A stretch of 64,000 nt of DNA, from the NCBI GenBank assembly GCA_028819195.1, contig JAPPMF010000002.1, positions 1 through 64,000 of the forward strand, in the 5' to 3' direction. Below are positions 1-8,900 of the stretch, one piece after another; position 1 is the stretch's first letter, and each line of letters starts with the position of its first letter. The notes under the pieces were generated by a model. That model was given only the letters and a program-made list of their open reading frames with translations, was not told where the DNA came from and searched no databases. Position numbers and translations under genes: made by a program. This DNA comes from Bin55 sp028819195 (GTDB lineage Bacteria > Pseudomonadota > Gammaproteobacteria > Pseudomonadales > Azotimanducaceae).

Positions 1-61
1 ACTAAATTTTTTTCAAATTTATTGTCTCAATCAATTTATACACACATTCCTTAAATCCATA

Positions 62-2410
62 TTGTGGTTTCTGTTCGTTTTGGTATACCCTACTTCGACT
101 TCTTCCAGTGAGCTAGATGCCCTTAAAATTTCTTTTGTAGAGGGTTGCGACAATCAGCCAGTGTGGGTTGGTGTATCGAAAGAAGAAAACAACAGTAGTA
201 GTGTCGATTGGTTGTATATCGAATCTTGTGTACACTCCCTTGAAGTACTGGAAGTCCCAACGCGTGCGAAGGTTGTGGTCCTTAAACGGGACGCTCTACC
301 AATAATCCAAGACCTATCCCATTTGGACTTTGAAAGTGGACTAAAGATTAAATTCTCGATGGGGAATTCCGTTAATGGTAGTGTAGTGTCTAGAAAAGAC
401 GGAGTATTCGTCACTCAAGGTAAAGTATCGCTTCGTTTCGACAAAGAATTGGATTTGCCTCTTCCCGATGATACAACTATATTTTCTTGGGATATAGGAC
501 AAAATGGTACGTTTTCGATGCAAGGTTTACCTAATGGTGAGCACACCGTTTTGATAAGTTCACCAGGTTATATGTTGGCCGAAGAATTGATCGATTTTCC
601 CGATCAAAAAGAAACTACTGAACTACCAATCTTGCTCGACAAAGCGGTTTTTGTGACTGGTCGAATTGTTGAGTATTCCAATGTAGTCTCTGACAGACCA
701 AACTTACGAGGAGAGATTGATATTGTGTCGTTAACGCCGAACGACCAAATTGAATCAATCTTTACCAAATTTGATAAAGATCTTAAATTTACGATTGGTC
801 CATTTCCAGAAGATGGAATGGTAGAACTTAGGGCACGTGTCCCCGACGGACGAAGGTCTTGGCCGATTGAGGTGAATGCACCTCATGAAGATACTAAGCT
901 CACAGTTCAACGTTGGGTACGCGTTTATGGAAATGTTCAAGATCGTATAACCGGTAAACCTGTGTCTAAATTCAGCCTACACGCTGGTTCGGTGATCACA
1001 GAATTTGACACTCCAGATGGATATTTCGAGCATGAAATTGGAGAGTGGTCGGGAGCTATATCGATTGATGCCCCAGAATATCAGTTTTGGGCGACGACCG
1101 ACACGAACATTCTTAGAAAACAAGAAGAGTTTGACTTAGGAACGATCGAGTTAGACCGAGGTCATACATTGCAAGGACGTGTTATGAGTCGGGAGAATGG
1201 TGTACCAATTGGCGGTGCTGTAATACGTCGTATCGATGGTGGTTCTCAAGGTTCAAGTATAGATCGAAATGCCAATTGGATTCGCCGATGGAATGCCAAC
1301 AATGTGACAACGACCACAAACGCAGATGGAGAGTTTGAACTGGATGGTTTTCCGCTTCAAGGAAGTCAAATATTAATTAGTGCTCAAGGATGGGACAGTA
1401 GCCAAATTACGATAAATGACATTGAAAAAGTGGTTGTAATCAACCTTGATCCGATCGGGTCCATTAGTGGACAGGTGGTATCAGTGCAGGGTATACCGGT
1501 ACCTGCTCAGATATACACTTCTAGCGGTTCGACCCGTACCGATGATGGGTCATTCCAGTTTTCTGTCGGTGCGGGATTACACCGTTATCGAGCTGTAGCA
1601 GAATCTGGTCGCTCTCAGACTTTAGAAGTGGAAACTAAAGTCGGCGAGGTTGTCGAAAATCTCCGGCTTGTTATTGATATTGTCGGACGCGTGTATGGAT
1701 ATATAGATGGATTGCTTGAAGACGAGTCGGTGCTAGTTTGGGTGGATGGTGCTAGTAAACGAATTTATGAAAACGGATTCTATGAGTTGTTTGGTGTAAG
1801 CCAAGGACGACATGACATTAGTTTTCGAACGAGTTATGGACGAGAAATCAACGGAACCATCGATATGGGGGTTGCACAAGATATTCCTTTCGATGTAAAC
1901 TTTTCAGGAATTTTATCGCTTTCAGGGAAGGTGTTCATCGGGAAACATGGTTTATCTGGACACGAAGTAATCGCCCATCCGGAGAACTCCACTTTACCCC
2001 TAGGAAGAACAATAACTAAGGGAGATGGTTCGTATCGTTTTGATGCCCTTCTACCAGGAACTTATACGATCGAAGTTCCCGCTCGTGCATTCTCAAAAAA
2101 AATTAATATTAGGGACGATACCAATGTCGATTTGCAGATGGGTACAAGTTCACTACACGGAAAAGTGAAAGCGGACGGGTCGGTCCGAGGCGCTAAACTG
2201 ATTTTGTCTGGAGGACCACCTGACAGGCAACTAGCAATTGGACTAACTACTACGGTAGATGCAGGAGGTAGTTATCGAATCGACGGTTTACCGGAAGGGA
2301 CATACAACATCCGTGTTTCGCACCCTGAATTCACTACGCTTTCTGTACCTGTTGAACTAAATCACGAGGTGGTCGAACTCGACCTTTACTTAGAAAGTAA
2401 GTTCCCGTAA
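62..2410 (+). CDS. Large exported beta-repeat protein (carboxypeptidase regulatory-like repeats), 5' end uncertain
   Basis: About 780 residues made almost entirely of short beta-rich units. Several have the look of carboxypeptidase-regulatory-like or transthyretin-like domains: a G-x-V-x-G start, then a DG-x-F or DG-x-Y turn, for example near residues 470, 621 and 700. There is no catalytic motif, so a structural or binding role outside the cytoplasm is inferred. The TTG at 62 is followed directly by a hydrophobic stretch (WFLFVLVYP). The frame stays open to the left edge and encodes a lysine just before this stretch, so the true start, with a normal signal peptide, may lie outside the window. 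The next gene follows after 45 bp on the same strand, so it probably shares a transcript with the membrane redox genes downstream. Function unknown. Confidence 0.7.
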   Translation: MWFLFVLVYPTSTSSSELDALKISFVEGCDNQPVWVGVSKEENNSSSVDWLYIESCVHSLEVLEVPTRAKVVVLKRDALPIIQDLSHLDFESGLKIKFSMGNSVNGSVVSRKDGVFVTQGKVSLRFDKELDLPLPDDTTIFSWDIGQNGTFSMQGLPNGEHTVLISSPGYMLAEELIDFPDQKETTELPILLDKAVFVTGRIVEYSNVVSDRPNLRGEIDIVSLTPNDQIESIFTKFDKDLKFTIGPFPEDGMVELRARVPDGRRSWPIEVNAPHEDTKLTVQRWVRVYGNVQDRITGKPVSKFSLHAGSVITEFDTPDGYFEHEIGEWSGAISIDAPEYQFWATTDTNILRKQEEFDLGTIELDRGHTLQGRVMSRENGVPIGGAVIRRIDGGSQGSSIDRNANWIRRWNANNVTTTTNADGEFELDGFPLQGSQILISAQGWDSSQITINDIEKVVVINLDPIGSISGQVVSVQGIPVPAQIYTSSGSTRTDDGSFQFSVGAGLHRYRAVAESGRSQTLEVETKVGEVVENLRLVIDIVGRVYGYIDGLLEDESVLVWVDGASKRIYENGFYELFGVSQGRHDISFRTSYGREINGTIDMGVAQDIPFDVNFSGILSLSGKVFIGKHGLSGHEVIAHPENSTLPLGRTITKGDGSYRFDALLPGTYTIEVPARAFSKKINIRDDTNVDLQMGTSSLHGKVKADGSVRGAKLILSGGPPDRQLAIGLTTTVDAGGSYRIDGLPEGTYNIRVSHPEFTTLSVPVELNHEVVELDLYLESKFP

Positions 2411-2455
2411 CGGATCTAGTTTATCACTAGAAAACAATTTCATGACAGCGGACAA

Positions 2456-3022
2456 ATGGTAAACATAACCGAAGATATGTGTAGGAATGGTAGTGCCGAC
2501 AGAGTCGCTCTTCACACATTTGGATACGTCTTTATCGGTACAAGTTTCGTTGCTATGCTAGTTCTTGTTTCTTTGGACATGTATCTAGCTGGATTGATCG
2601 TCGCGTCAGTGTTGTGTGGTATGGCGGAATCTCGTGGGAGATGTGGCATGTCCCACATCGGCACGATCGCCCCCATGAAATCTCTTGATTTAAATTCTTG
2701 GTTTAAGTGTTCTCTTGCATATACCCTATGTGGTACTATTTCTGCCTATCTCGTAGGGTTACTAATCGTAGGATTGGGATCATGGATTGATCTAGGAAAA
2801 TCCGTTTTGTATATCGGATTTTCTTGTTTAATATGTGTCTTGTTTTTGCTTCGTGAATCAAGTTTAATACGTTTTAATCCACCTCAATGCGATCACCAAA
2901 CTTACAAGGAGTGGACTGCAATGTTTGGATTGACTACAGGAGTTGGAATGTGGGGGGCTCATATTGGTTTAGCTCTGACTACCGTGATCACTATAGTGGT
3001 CTATACTGTCTGCTCGTGGTAG
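2456..3022 (+). CDS. Polytopic membrane protein, possibly MauF-like; frame broken near its end
   Basis: 188 residues with about five hydrophobic segments and a conserved-looking cytosolic or periplasmic turn ESRGRCGMSHIG near residue 60. It lies directly before MauD-like and MauE-like genes, where a MauF-type (CcdA/DsbD-like) membrane protein would be expected. That assignment is from context and is tentative. The frame stops at TAG 3020-3022, while a second frame shifted by one base continues with more membrane-type sequence to 3249. A run of six G at 2952-2957 is a natural place for a one-base loss. The intact protein would then be about 264 residues, close to MauF. Alternatively the stop overlaps a GTG start at 3016 and the two parts are separate, coupled genes. 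Confidence 0.6.
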   Translation: MVNITEDMCRNGSADRVALHTFGYVFIGTSFVAMLVLVSLDMYLAGLIVASVLCGMAESRGRCGMSHIGTIAPMKSLDLNSWFKCSLAYTLCGTISAYLVGLLIVGLGSWIDLGKSVLYIGFSCLICVLFLLRESSLIRFNPPQCDHQTYKEWTAMFGLTTGVGMWGAHIGLALTTVITIVVYTVCSW

Positions 3023-3249
3023 CATTTGGTTTAGGTTTTGGGTTTGGCGAGTGGTTACTTGTTGCGTTTTGGCTAGGGCGAACCGTACTACTTTGGGTAA
3101 TACCATGGTTGTTGAAATCATCACACGACGGCCTAGCAATTGGTATAAATTTGGAACGCTCTACAGGAATGTTTAGAGTATGTTCGTTTGTTGGAATTTC
3201 TAGTGTACTAGTTGTCTATCTTGCGAAGTTGTTTGCATTAGTGGCGTAA
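3016..3249 (+). CDS. Membrane segment continuing the preceding protein in another frame
   Basis: About 77 residues from a GTG at 3016, with three hydrophobic stretches (VVAFGLGFGFGEWLLVAFW, TVLLWVIPWLL and FVGISSVLVVYLAKLFALV). The GTG overlaps the TAG of the upstream reading frame, so translational coupling is possible. I think it more likely that this is the C-terminal third of one membrane protein whose frame was broken by a single-base deletion between 2952 and 3020. The next gene starts 2 bp after its stop, consistent with one operon. Function unknown; read with the preceding entry. Confidence 0.4.
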   Translation: MVAFGLGFGFGEWLLVAFWLGRTVLLWVIPWLLKSSHDGLAIGINLERSTGMFRVCSFVGISSVLVVYLAKLFALVA

Positions 3250-3251
3250 AT

Positions 3252-3821
3252 TTGCTTCTCATTATTGCTCATATTGGGCTTTTCATTTTGGTGTTGATTG
3301 AAGCGGTAGTAATTTGCGTTTTGTATGCTCAAGTAATCAAGTTAGGTCGATTGGTTCACGAAGGAGGTTTGTCGCATACATTAGTTGGTTATGACATGGC
3401 GAACTTTCAAGCTTTGGATTCAAGAAACGGGCAAACCATAACGTTCAGTCAGTTGGAGAAACGACATGTGCTACTACTAATCGTGAATAGCAGTTGTTCG
3501 ACTTGTCAACAATTGTTACATGAGCTCCAAAAAGTAAAACTTAAAGATTGGCTGAGGGTACGAAGACAAAAACTTGTCGTCTATTGCCAAGGCGCAGTTA
3601 GGGGAAGCGTGAAATTACTTTCTGAATTCGATGGATGCGTATTAACTTTAGTCAGCCAAAGTCAGGAATTAACAAATTTACTTCCGGTCCGCGTAGTTCC
3701 CTCATTGCTCGAAATTGATAAGTCTGGTCGAGTCGTTCGTCATCAGTATCCATCTGCAGTTGATGACGTTTTGAAAACGTTGTATATCGAAAAGGATAAC
3801 TCTGAAACAATAGAGAGTTAG
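3252..3821 (+). CDS. Membrane-anchored thioredoxin-like protein, MauD-like
   Basis: 189 residues. An N-terminal membrane helix (about residues 4-27) is followed by a thioredoxin-fold domain with the redox motif CSTC at residues 82-85 and a VVPS stretch near residue 155 that fits the cis-proline loop. MauD-type proteins have this build and are thought to form or isomerise disulfides in the periplasm during maturation of the methylamine dehydrogenase light chain. Here the partner enzyme is not in view, so only an extracytoplasmic thiol-disulfide role is inferred. The start is TTG at 3252, 2 bp after the previous stop. The next gene follows after 3 bp. A TlpA/ResA-type thioredoxin is the main alternative. 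Confidence 0.75.
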   Translation: MLLIIAHIGLFILVLIEAVVICVLYAQVIKLGRLVHEGGLSHTLVGYDMANFQALDSRNGQTITFSQLEKRHVLLLIVNSSCSTCQQLLHELQKVKLKDWLRVRRQKLVVYCQGAVRGSVKLLSEFDGCVLTLVSQSQELTNLLPVRVVPSLLEIDKSGRVVRHQYPSAVDDVLKTLYIEKDNSETIES

Positions 3822-3824
3822 AGG

Positions 3825-4406
3825 ATGATAAACACGATTCTCACCGTTGGTTGTATTGTTATGTCCGTGGTGCTCTTCGCTTGTCGTAGTTTAATTGTAC
3901 AAATTGTCCGAATAACAACGCGGGTAATAGTAGTTCTACAGGGTCAGACTTCGATTCTGAGTCCTTCTGAGGCCAGACTACTGCCGAAGAAGATTCGTTA
4001 CGGTTACCGATTACCAACGTTTCGAACCACCAACTGGCAATCGGGAGAGCTTATTGATTTCTCAAACATCGTAGACAAATCTTCTATTATTATGTTCTGT
4101 ACACGACAAGAGTACATGCAATGGAAACTCGAGGCTTTGCTTGTTTTTTTGCATAAGTGCTGGTATCGCATTGAAGGAAGAATTTATATAGTGCTATGTG
4201 ACGACGAAGTTAGCCGCAATCACTGGATACCACACAGCGAGATTTTTGATATGGAAATAGGTCGGTACCTAGTTATAGGAATTTCTCGCCGTGATACCAT
4301 TGAGAGAGCAATGGGGTTGACTAGAACTCCAGTTGTCGTCCAACTTGATGCGACAATGTTGGTTCAAAAAATAGGGTTCTTTGACTACAAAGAGGTAAGC
4401 AAGTAG
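3825..4406 (+). CDS. Second membrane-anchored thioredoxin-like protein, active-site cysteine pair lost
   Basis: 193 residues with the same layout as the preceding gene: an N-terminal helix (about 4-22), a linker, then an alpha/beta domain with a strand leading into FCTRQEYMQ, where a thioredoxin would have CxxC, and a TPVVVQLD stretch resembling the cis-proline loop. Only one cysteine remains at the active-site position, so classical disulfide exchange is unlikely. A scaffold or single-cysteine role is inferred. It is sandwiched between MauD-like and MauE-like genes with gaps of 3 and 6 bp, so it is surely translated with them. It may be a diverged duplicate of the upstream gene, though identity by eye is low. 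Confidence 0.6.
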   Translation: MINTILTVGCIVMSVVLFACRSLIVQIVRITTRVIVVLQGQTSILSPSEARLLPKKIRYGYRLPTFRTTNWQSGELIDFSNIVDKSSIIMFCTRQEYMQWKLEALLVFLHKCWYRIEGRIYIVLCDDEVSRNHWIPHSEIFDMEIGRYLVIGISRRDTIERAMGLTRTPVVVQLDATMLVQKIGFFDYKEVSK

Positions 4407-4412
4407 TCTCAT

Positions 4413-4958
4413 ATGTTTAAGGAAATTTTTTCCGTTCTATGTCTTACGATAGGTTTAGTTTTGTTATATGCTAGCATCTCGAAAATAAAGGATATCCGAG
4501 TATTCAGGCTAGCTATTGAGAATATTCAAACGATCCCGAAGTGTATGGTTAAAGGGGTTGCTGTGATTGTTATTGGAACAGAGTTTATTCTTGGAATGGG
4601 TTTCACTTTTGGCATCTTCCTTTCTTTGATGTTTTGGGTTAGTCTTGGATTGATGGTCGCCATGATACTTTTTTCACGGTTGGATGAGTCAGTTCATGAA
4701 CATAGTTTGTGTCTGTGTTTTGGGCAAGATGGGGTTTTAATGAAATCGTGGAAGAGCCAGAGTCGAATGATTCTATTACTTGTAGGAGTGTGCACTGGAC
4801 TAATTTTTCTGTACGTCTTGCCAGAACCTAAGCTAGTATCATTTTCTACCGAAACATTATTGGCTGCTCTAGTCCTTTTGTTGTTACTTTCTTGGATGAC
4901 GGATATCGGCGAGGTAATGGCCCTTACTGACAACGAAGTAGGAAACCCGAAAATTTGA
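4413..4958 (+). CDS. MauE/DoxX-like membrane protein
   Basis: 181 residues with four to five membrane helices. The N-terminal part shows the MauE pattern: a helix, then SKIKDIRVFRLAIENIQ (in MauE an S/K-rich turn followed by an aromatic/alkyl helix), a second helix pair, and the cysteine motif CLCFG at residues 100-104 where MauE-like proteins have CGCFG. MauE is required together with MauD for assembly of methylamine or aralkylamine dehydrogenases. It closes a four-gene run at 2456-4958. A 118 bp gap separates it from the helical-repeat gene downstream. Confidence 0.7.
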   Translation: MFKEIFSVLCLTIGLVLLYASISKIKDIRVFRLAIENIQTIPKCMVKGVAVIVIGTEFILGMGFTFGIFLSLMFWVSLGLMVAMILFSRLDESVHEHSLCLCFGQDGVLMKSWKSQSRMILLLVGVCTGLIFLYVLPEPKLVSFSTETLLAALVLLLLLSWMTDIGEVMALTDNEVGNPKI

Positions 4959-5076
4959 AACTGGTCGTTATAGTCGTTGTTTAAATTAGAGAAACGCAGT
5001 TGATTACGACCTGCACATGAAAGTGGCTAGGTATTAAAAATGCAATCTAACGATACTGAAGATACGGTAAAAGTCC

Positions 5077-6951
5077 TTGAATACCATTGAGGGGAAGACA
5101 CGGTATTTGTTGAGTACGTCGATCATTCTTGTTGCGATGATTTTGACCTCCTACCTGATTGGGTACATGATTGCGAGCAACTCGTCCAAACGAATGACTT
5201 CGAATACGACATCGGAAGGTGTCGAAAATTCACCACAAATACTTGCAGATTTTCACGAACTGTTTGACCCGTCAAAGTTCGAGAGTCGCTTCGAGAGAAA
5301 TGCCGTATTGCTAAAGTTACTTTCGCAAGCTAGTTCTCAAGAATTGCAGCAATTTTGGCAAAAGTCAGTGTTGGTGGCTAGTTCGACAATTCAAGCAGAT
5401 CTTCAACGAGGCATTATTCAAAGATATGCAGCACTTGACCCACCCGCAGCATTAGTATTCGTGAATAGTAACGCACGAGATTCCATTCGACCTGAATTAA
5501 TCGATATCGTGTTCCGGGAGTGGTCTTTTAAAAATCTCGAGGAGGCAACGGCGACGGTTCGGAATCTAAAGCAAACAGATCGGGAAATCGCGGTGGCAAG
5601 TATGGTTCGCACTCGAGATGATTTATCCTTCTTGCAACGACGTGAACTTGCCTCTCAATTTGATCTTGAATGGATTGCGTTCGAAATTGCCAGTCAAAAT
5701 CCCGGAAACACAGTTCTCGGTGACCCAGCCGGTGAGTGGTATCGCTATTTCGAGAACCGTTTTGATGCTACTCAAGAATTGACCTCCTCCGAATCAAGAA
5801 CGTTATTCTATATCACTTATTTTTGGATTCTCCACGATGGTATCAATGCGTTAGATTCAATGTTGTCGACCCTACCAGAAGATTTTTCTCGAATCGCCAT
5901 GACTAAATTCGTCGCGAGTAAACTGTTACAAAGTCGTCCTGATCTAGCGACAAACTATGTGATTGCTAACGTAAATCGAGAGTCTGAACACGAATATCAA
6001 GATCTCACGCTCGAAATTTTTGAAGCTTGGGCAAACTTAAAACCGGAACTCGCGCTGGATGCTACATTTATGGTTGAGAAGCATTCGTTTCGACGCGAAT
6101 TACAAACTAGCGTATTAAAGACATTGGCGCAAGACGACGAGTTCGATTTACTTACTAATATATATTCACTACCCGTAGAAGTACGTGGACTTGCGCTCGA
6201 AATAGCCCTGTTGGAAACAGCTAAAGAGTCCCCAGAATTCGTGTCGACAATGTTGGCGAATATTGACGATATTGAAGAACGTAATCGTATCGCTGAAAGT
6301 GTCGCTTCTTTTTGGGCACGACGCCATATCCAGGAGACGTTAAGTTGGATTAAAGAAGATAAAAGTATCGCTCACCATCGAGAGAACTTAATTGAAGCAG
6401 CATTAAAAGCCCTTGTTGTGAGAGATTCCGATCTAGCACTCCAAACCGCACTCAAGCTTCCGGCAAAACGTAACAATCTAGGCTGGGAGGGGATAGTTTT
6501 TCAAGAATTGATGATGATGGATTCTGATACAGCCCTCTCCATGTTACCCCATATGCGCGCCGGTAATACGTTGCGAGATGCTTACGATTGGGCAATTCTC
6601 TACTTTGTCGTTAATGAAAACGACGTTACAAAAGCCTTGGACTTATTGATCGAGCTATGTGAAATAGAACCTAAGGGGACTCGAGTAAGATCGAGTTTTC
6701 CATTCATAGCGAAGGCTCGACCAAGGGAGGTGTTTACGCGACTTGACGAAATTCCTTCAGCTATAGAAAAGGCTAATTTAGCGGCTGCGTTATTGGATGA
6801 ATTTAAGGGTAAGGGTTCAAATATTTTCTCGCAAGATGAACTGAACCGATTGGAGACGTTTAAACGATCTCGTCCATTGCGAGATATATCACCGGAATTA
6901 ATGGAAGCCACAAGCGAATTTTATCGTCTACAACGTCTACAACAGGATTAG
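5077..6951 (+). CDS. Membrane-anchored alpha-helical repeat protein, paralog 1
   Basis: 624 residues. Residues 10-33 form one membrane helix (a likely uncleaved signal anchor); the rest is acidic and almost wholly helical. Recurrent units of the form ...W...(D/E)...AL..... with phrases such as QRYAALDPPAAL, FREWSFKNLEEA and WAILYF suggest an array of paired helices like TPR or Sel1-type solenoids, but I cannot match a named repeat. It is a clear paralog of the next gene along its whole length (compare IIQRYAALDPPAAL with IVQRWAALEPLAAL). The start is TTG at 5077. A periplasmic scaffolding role is inferred only. The two genes sit right behind the Mau-like set. Confidence 0.65.
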   Translation: MNTIEGKTRYLLSTSIILVAMILTSYLIGYMIASNSSKRMTSNTTSEGVENSPQILADFHELFDPSKFESRFERNAVLLKLLSQASSQELQQFWQKSVLVASSTIQADLQRGIIQRYAALDPPAALVFVNSNARDSIRPELIDIVFREWSFKNLEEATATVRNLKQTDREIAVASMVRTRDDLSFLQRRELASQFDLEWIAFEIASQNPGNTVLGDPAGEWYRYFENRFDATQELTSSESRTLFYITYFWILHDGINALDSMLSTLPEDFSRIAMTKFVASKLLQSRPDLATNYVIANVNRESEHEYQDLTLEIFEAWANLKPELALDATFMVEKHSFRRELQTSVLKTLAQDDEFDLLTNIYSLPVEVRGLALEIALLETAKESPEFVSTMLANIDDIEERNRIAESVASFWARRHIQETLSWIKEDKSIAHHRENLIEAALKALVVRDSDLALQTALKLPAKRNNLGWEGIVFQELMMMDSDTALSMLPHMRAGNTLRDAYDWAILYFVVNENDVTKALDLLIELCEIEPKGTRVRSSFPFIAKARPREVFTRLDEIPSAIEKANLAAALLDEFKGKGSNIFSQDELNRLETFKRSRPLRDISPELMEATSEFYRLQRLQQD

Positions 6952-7037
6952 AATGCCAAGTGGTTTGGTGCTTCATACAATGTTTAAACTTCAAATAAAC
7001 GTTTGTTCTTCACGATCAATTTTATGGTAAGTTCAGT

Positions 7038-8900
7038 GTGAAGCAATTGAGATTAAAGTGGATACTTACTGTTAGTATCTCGTTTGTGGTTGTTGCTTGT
7101 GCTTTCACAATAGGATATTCCCACGCGAGTCACCACCGGAGTGTCGATATCTTAAATGATTCGCAAGCGAAAGCAAATACAACCTCGTACAACATTCAGT
7201 TCGATAAACGCGGCGATGAAAGGATGAAAGCATCGTTTCAACAACTTGCTGATTTTAGTCGATTCGATAGTCATTTTGCATTAACCGTCGCGTTATGTGA
7301 TCTGCTAGTTAATGCCAACGCATCTGAGGTGCAGCAGTATTGGGATGAGTCAAAAAACTTCGAAGCGGGTCAAATTCGGCAACATATCCAAGGTACCATC
7401 GTCCAGCGATGGGCCGCACTAGAACCACTTGCGGCCTTAACCGCGGTTTCGAAAGTAGAAAACCAAACCAAACGAAATAATTGGTTTGATTTTATATTTC
7501 GAGAGTGGTCTAGAGTAAATCTAGACGAATTACTCCATTACTCGCAGGATGTAGACCAAACGACAAGAGATCTTGTAGTAGGTAGTATCCTGCGTGAACG
7601 CGAAGATTTTTCTCCGAAAGAGTTACGCGGTATAGCTCGCAACCTTGACAATGAATGGCTAGTGTTTGAATACATCGATGATTTAGTCGCAAATCCTGAA
7701 TTCGAGTGGGTAGATTATGTCGCCGCGCATAGAGAACATCTGGAAAACCTCAGCGAAAACCAGGAAAAAGTATTGCAAAATCTAGCGTTCATCTGGTTGT
7801 CGCAATCTGGGGTATCGGCATTTCAGAAGTTAAACGATTCGTTGCCTTCGACTTTTTCGTTATATGAAATGACGGCAGTTGTATCGCGTAAACTACTTGA
7901 GACTAACCCGAACCTAGCAATTGATTTCGTTGTGGATCGCATTCAGCGTGAGCAAGATCATACTTATAAACAACTCGCTGTAGAACTCATAATCGAGTGG
8001 ACGAAAGTTGACTCAATCGCTGCCTTTAATTACACAGAAGCAATAGATGCACGCGGTTTACGACAAAAAATGCAAAACTGGGCGATCATTCATTGGTCAC
8101 GGCACAACCCTGCAACGCTAATTCAGGAAATAGAAAATCTTCCTCCCCGGTTGCACACTTTTGCTCATACGTGGGCATTACGCGAATTTTCTTCCACATC
8201 ACCTAAAGAAGCATTGGTTTTGTTGGACGAATTGACAATTGGTTCGACCTTACACCGTGAAGTTGTACAATCGCTGGCAGGTGGATGGATTCAACAGGAT
8301 TTTGATAGTGCTCTTGAGTGGATTAAAACAGAGCAAAGCATTGGGAGTTTTCGTGACGAAGTGATGAAGTGGGCACTTACATATTTGGCTGAGACAAATC
8401 CAGATTTAGCGATTCACACTGCGTTACAAACACCATTAAGTGGGAGAGAGTTTGGATTGGAAAGTGAGGTAGTTCGTGCGGTAGCCTCAGATAAAGGTAA
8501 TATCGATAAAGCTATTTCTCTATTAACTAAAGTTCGTGCTGGCACAACTCGAAGTCGAGCTTATGATAGCGTAATTTTCGAGTTACTCAAAAAAGGTGAC
8601 ACTAATACGGCCATGAACTTATTTTTTGAACTGAGTGCGATGGAAACAGAGGATTTAGTAATACCCCTAGCGACGATAGCCCGGAAGTCTCCCAGTTTAC
8701 TTTACGATTCACTTGTACAAATCGAAGATGTACTAGTGCAATCGGAAGCGGCACGGTTACTGTACTACCACAATAAAGACACTGGGCGATTTAAGGAAGA
8801 CGAACTTGAACACCTAAACGACTTGATTCAGTCGCAACCAATTAGTCGAATGAATCGAGCTTATGATCGAATGAACGAAGTTATGCAAGAAAGTCGATAG
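7038..8900 (+). CDS. Membrane-anchored alpha-helical repeat protein, paralog 2
   Basis: 620 residues, GTG start. A single N-terminal helix (about residues 8-28) anchors a long acidic helical region. It matches the upstream paralog in order and spacing of conserved phrases (VQRWAALEPLAAL, FIFREWSRVN, ALEWIKTEQSIGSFRDEV against TLSWIKEDKSIAHHRENL), so the pair arose by tandem duplication and has diverged considerably. No enzymatic motif is visible. A gap of 86 bp separates the two. A short GC-rich hairpin with a T run follows about 80 bp after the stop. Function unknown. Confidence 0.65.
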   Translation: MKQLRLKWILTVSISFVVVACAFTIGYSHASHHRSVDILNDSQAKANTTSYNIQFDKRGDERMKASFQQLADFSRFDSHFALTVALCDLLVNANASEVQQYWDESKNFEAGQIRQHIQGTIVQRWAALEPLAALTAVSKVENQTKRNNWFDFIFREWSRVNLDELLHYSQDVDQTTRDLVVGSILREREDFSPKELRGIARNLDNEWLVFEYIDDLVANPEFEWVDYVAAHREHLENLSENQEKVLQNLAFIWLSQSGVSAFQKLNDSLPSTFSLYEMTAVVSRKLLETNPNLAIDFVVDRIQREQDHTYKQLAVELIIEWTKVDSIAAFNYTEAIDARGLRQKMQNWAIIHWSRHNPATLIQEIENLPPRLHTFAHTWALREFSSTSPKEALVLLDELTIGSTLHREVVQSLAGGWIQQDFDSALEWIKTEQSIGSFRDEVMKWALTYLAETNPDLAIHTALQTPLSGREFGLESEVVRAVASDKGNIDKAISLLTKVRAGTTRSRAYDSVIFELLKKGDTNTAMNLFFELSAMETEDLVIPLATIARKSPSLLYDSLVQIEDVLVQSEAARLLYYHNKDTGRFKEDELEHLNDLIQSQPISRMNRAYDRMNEVMQESR

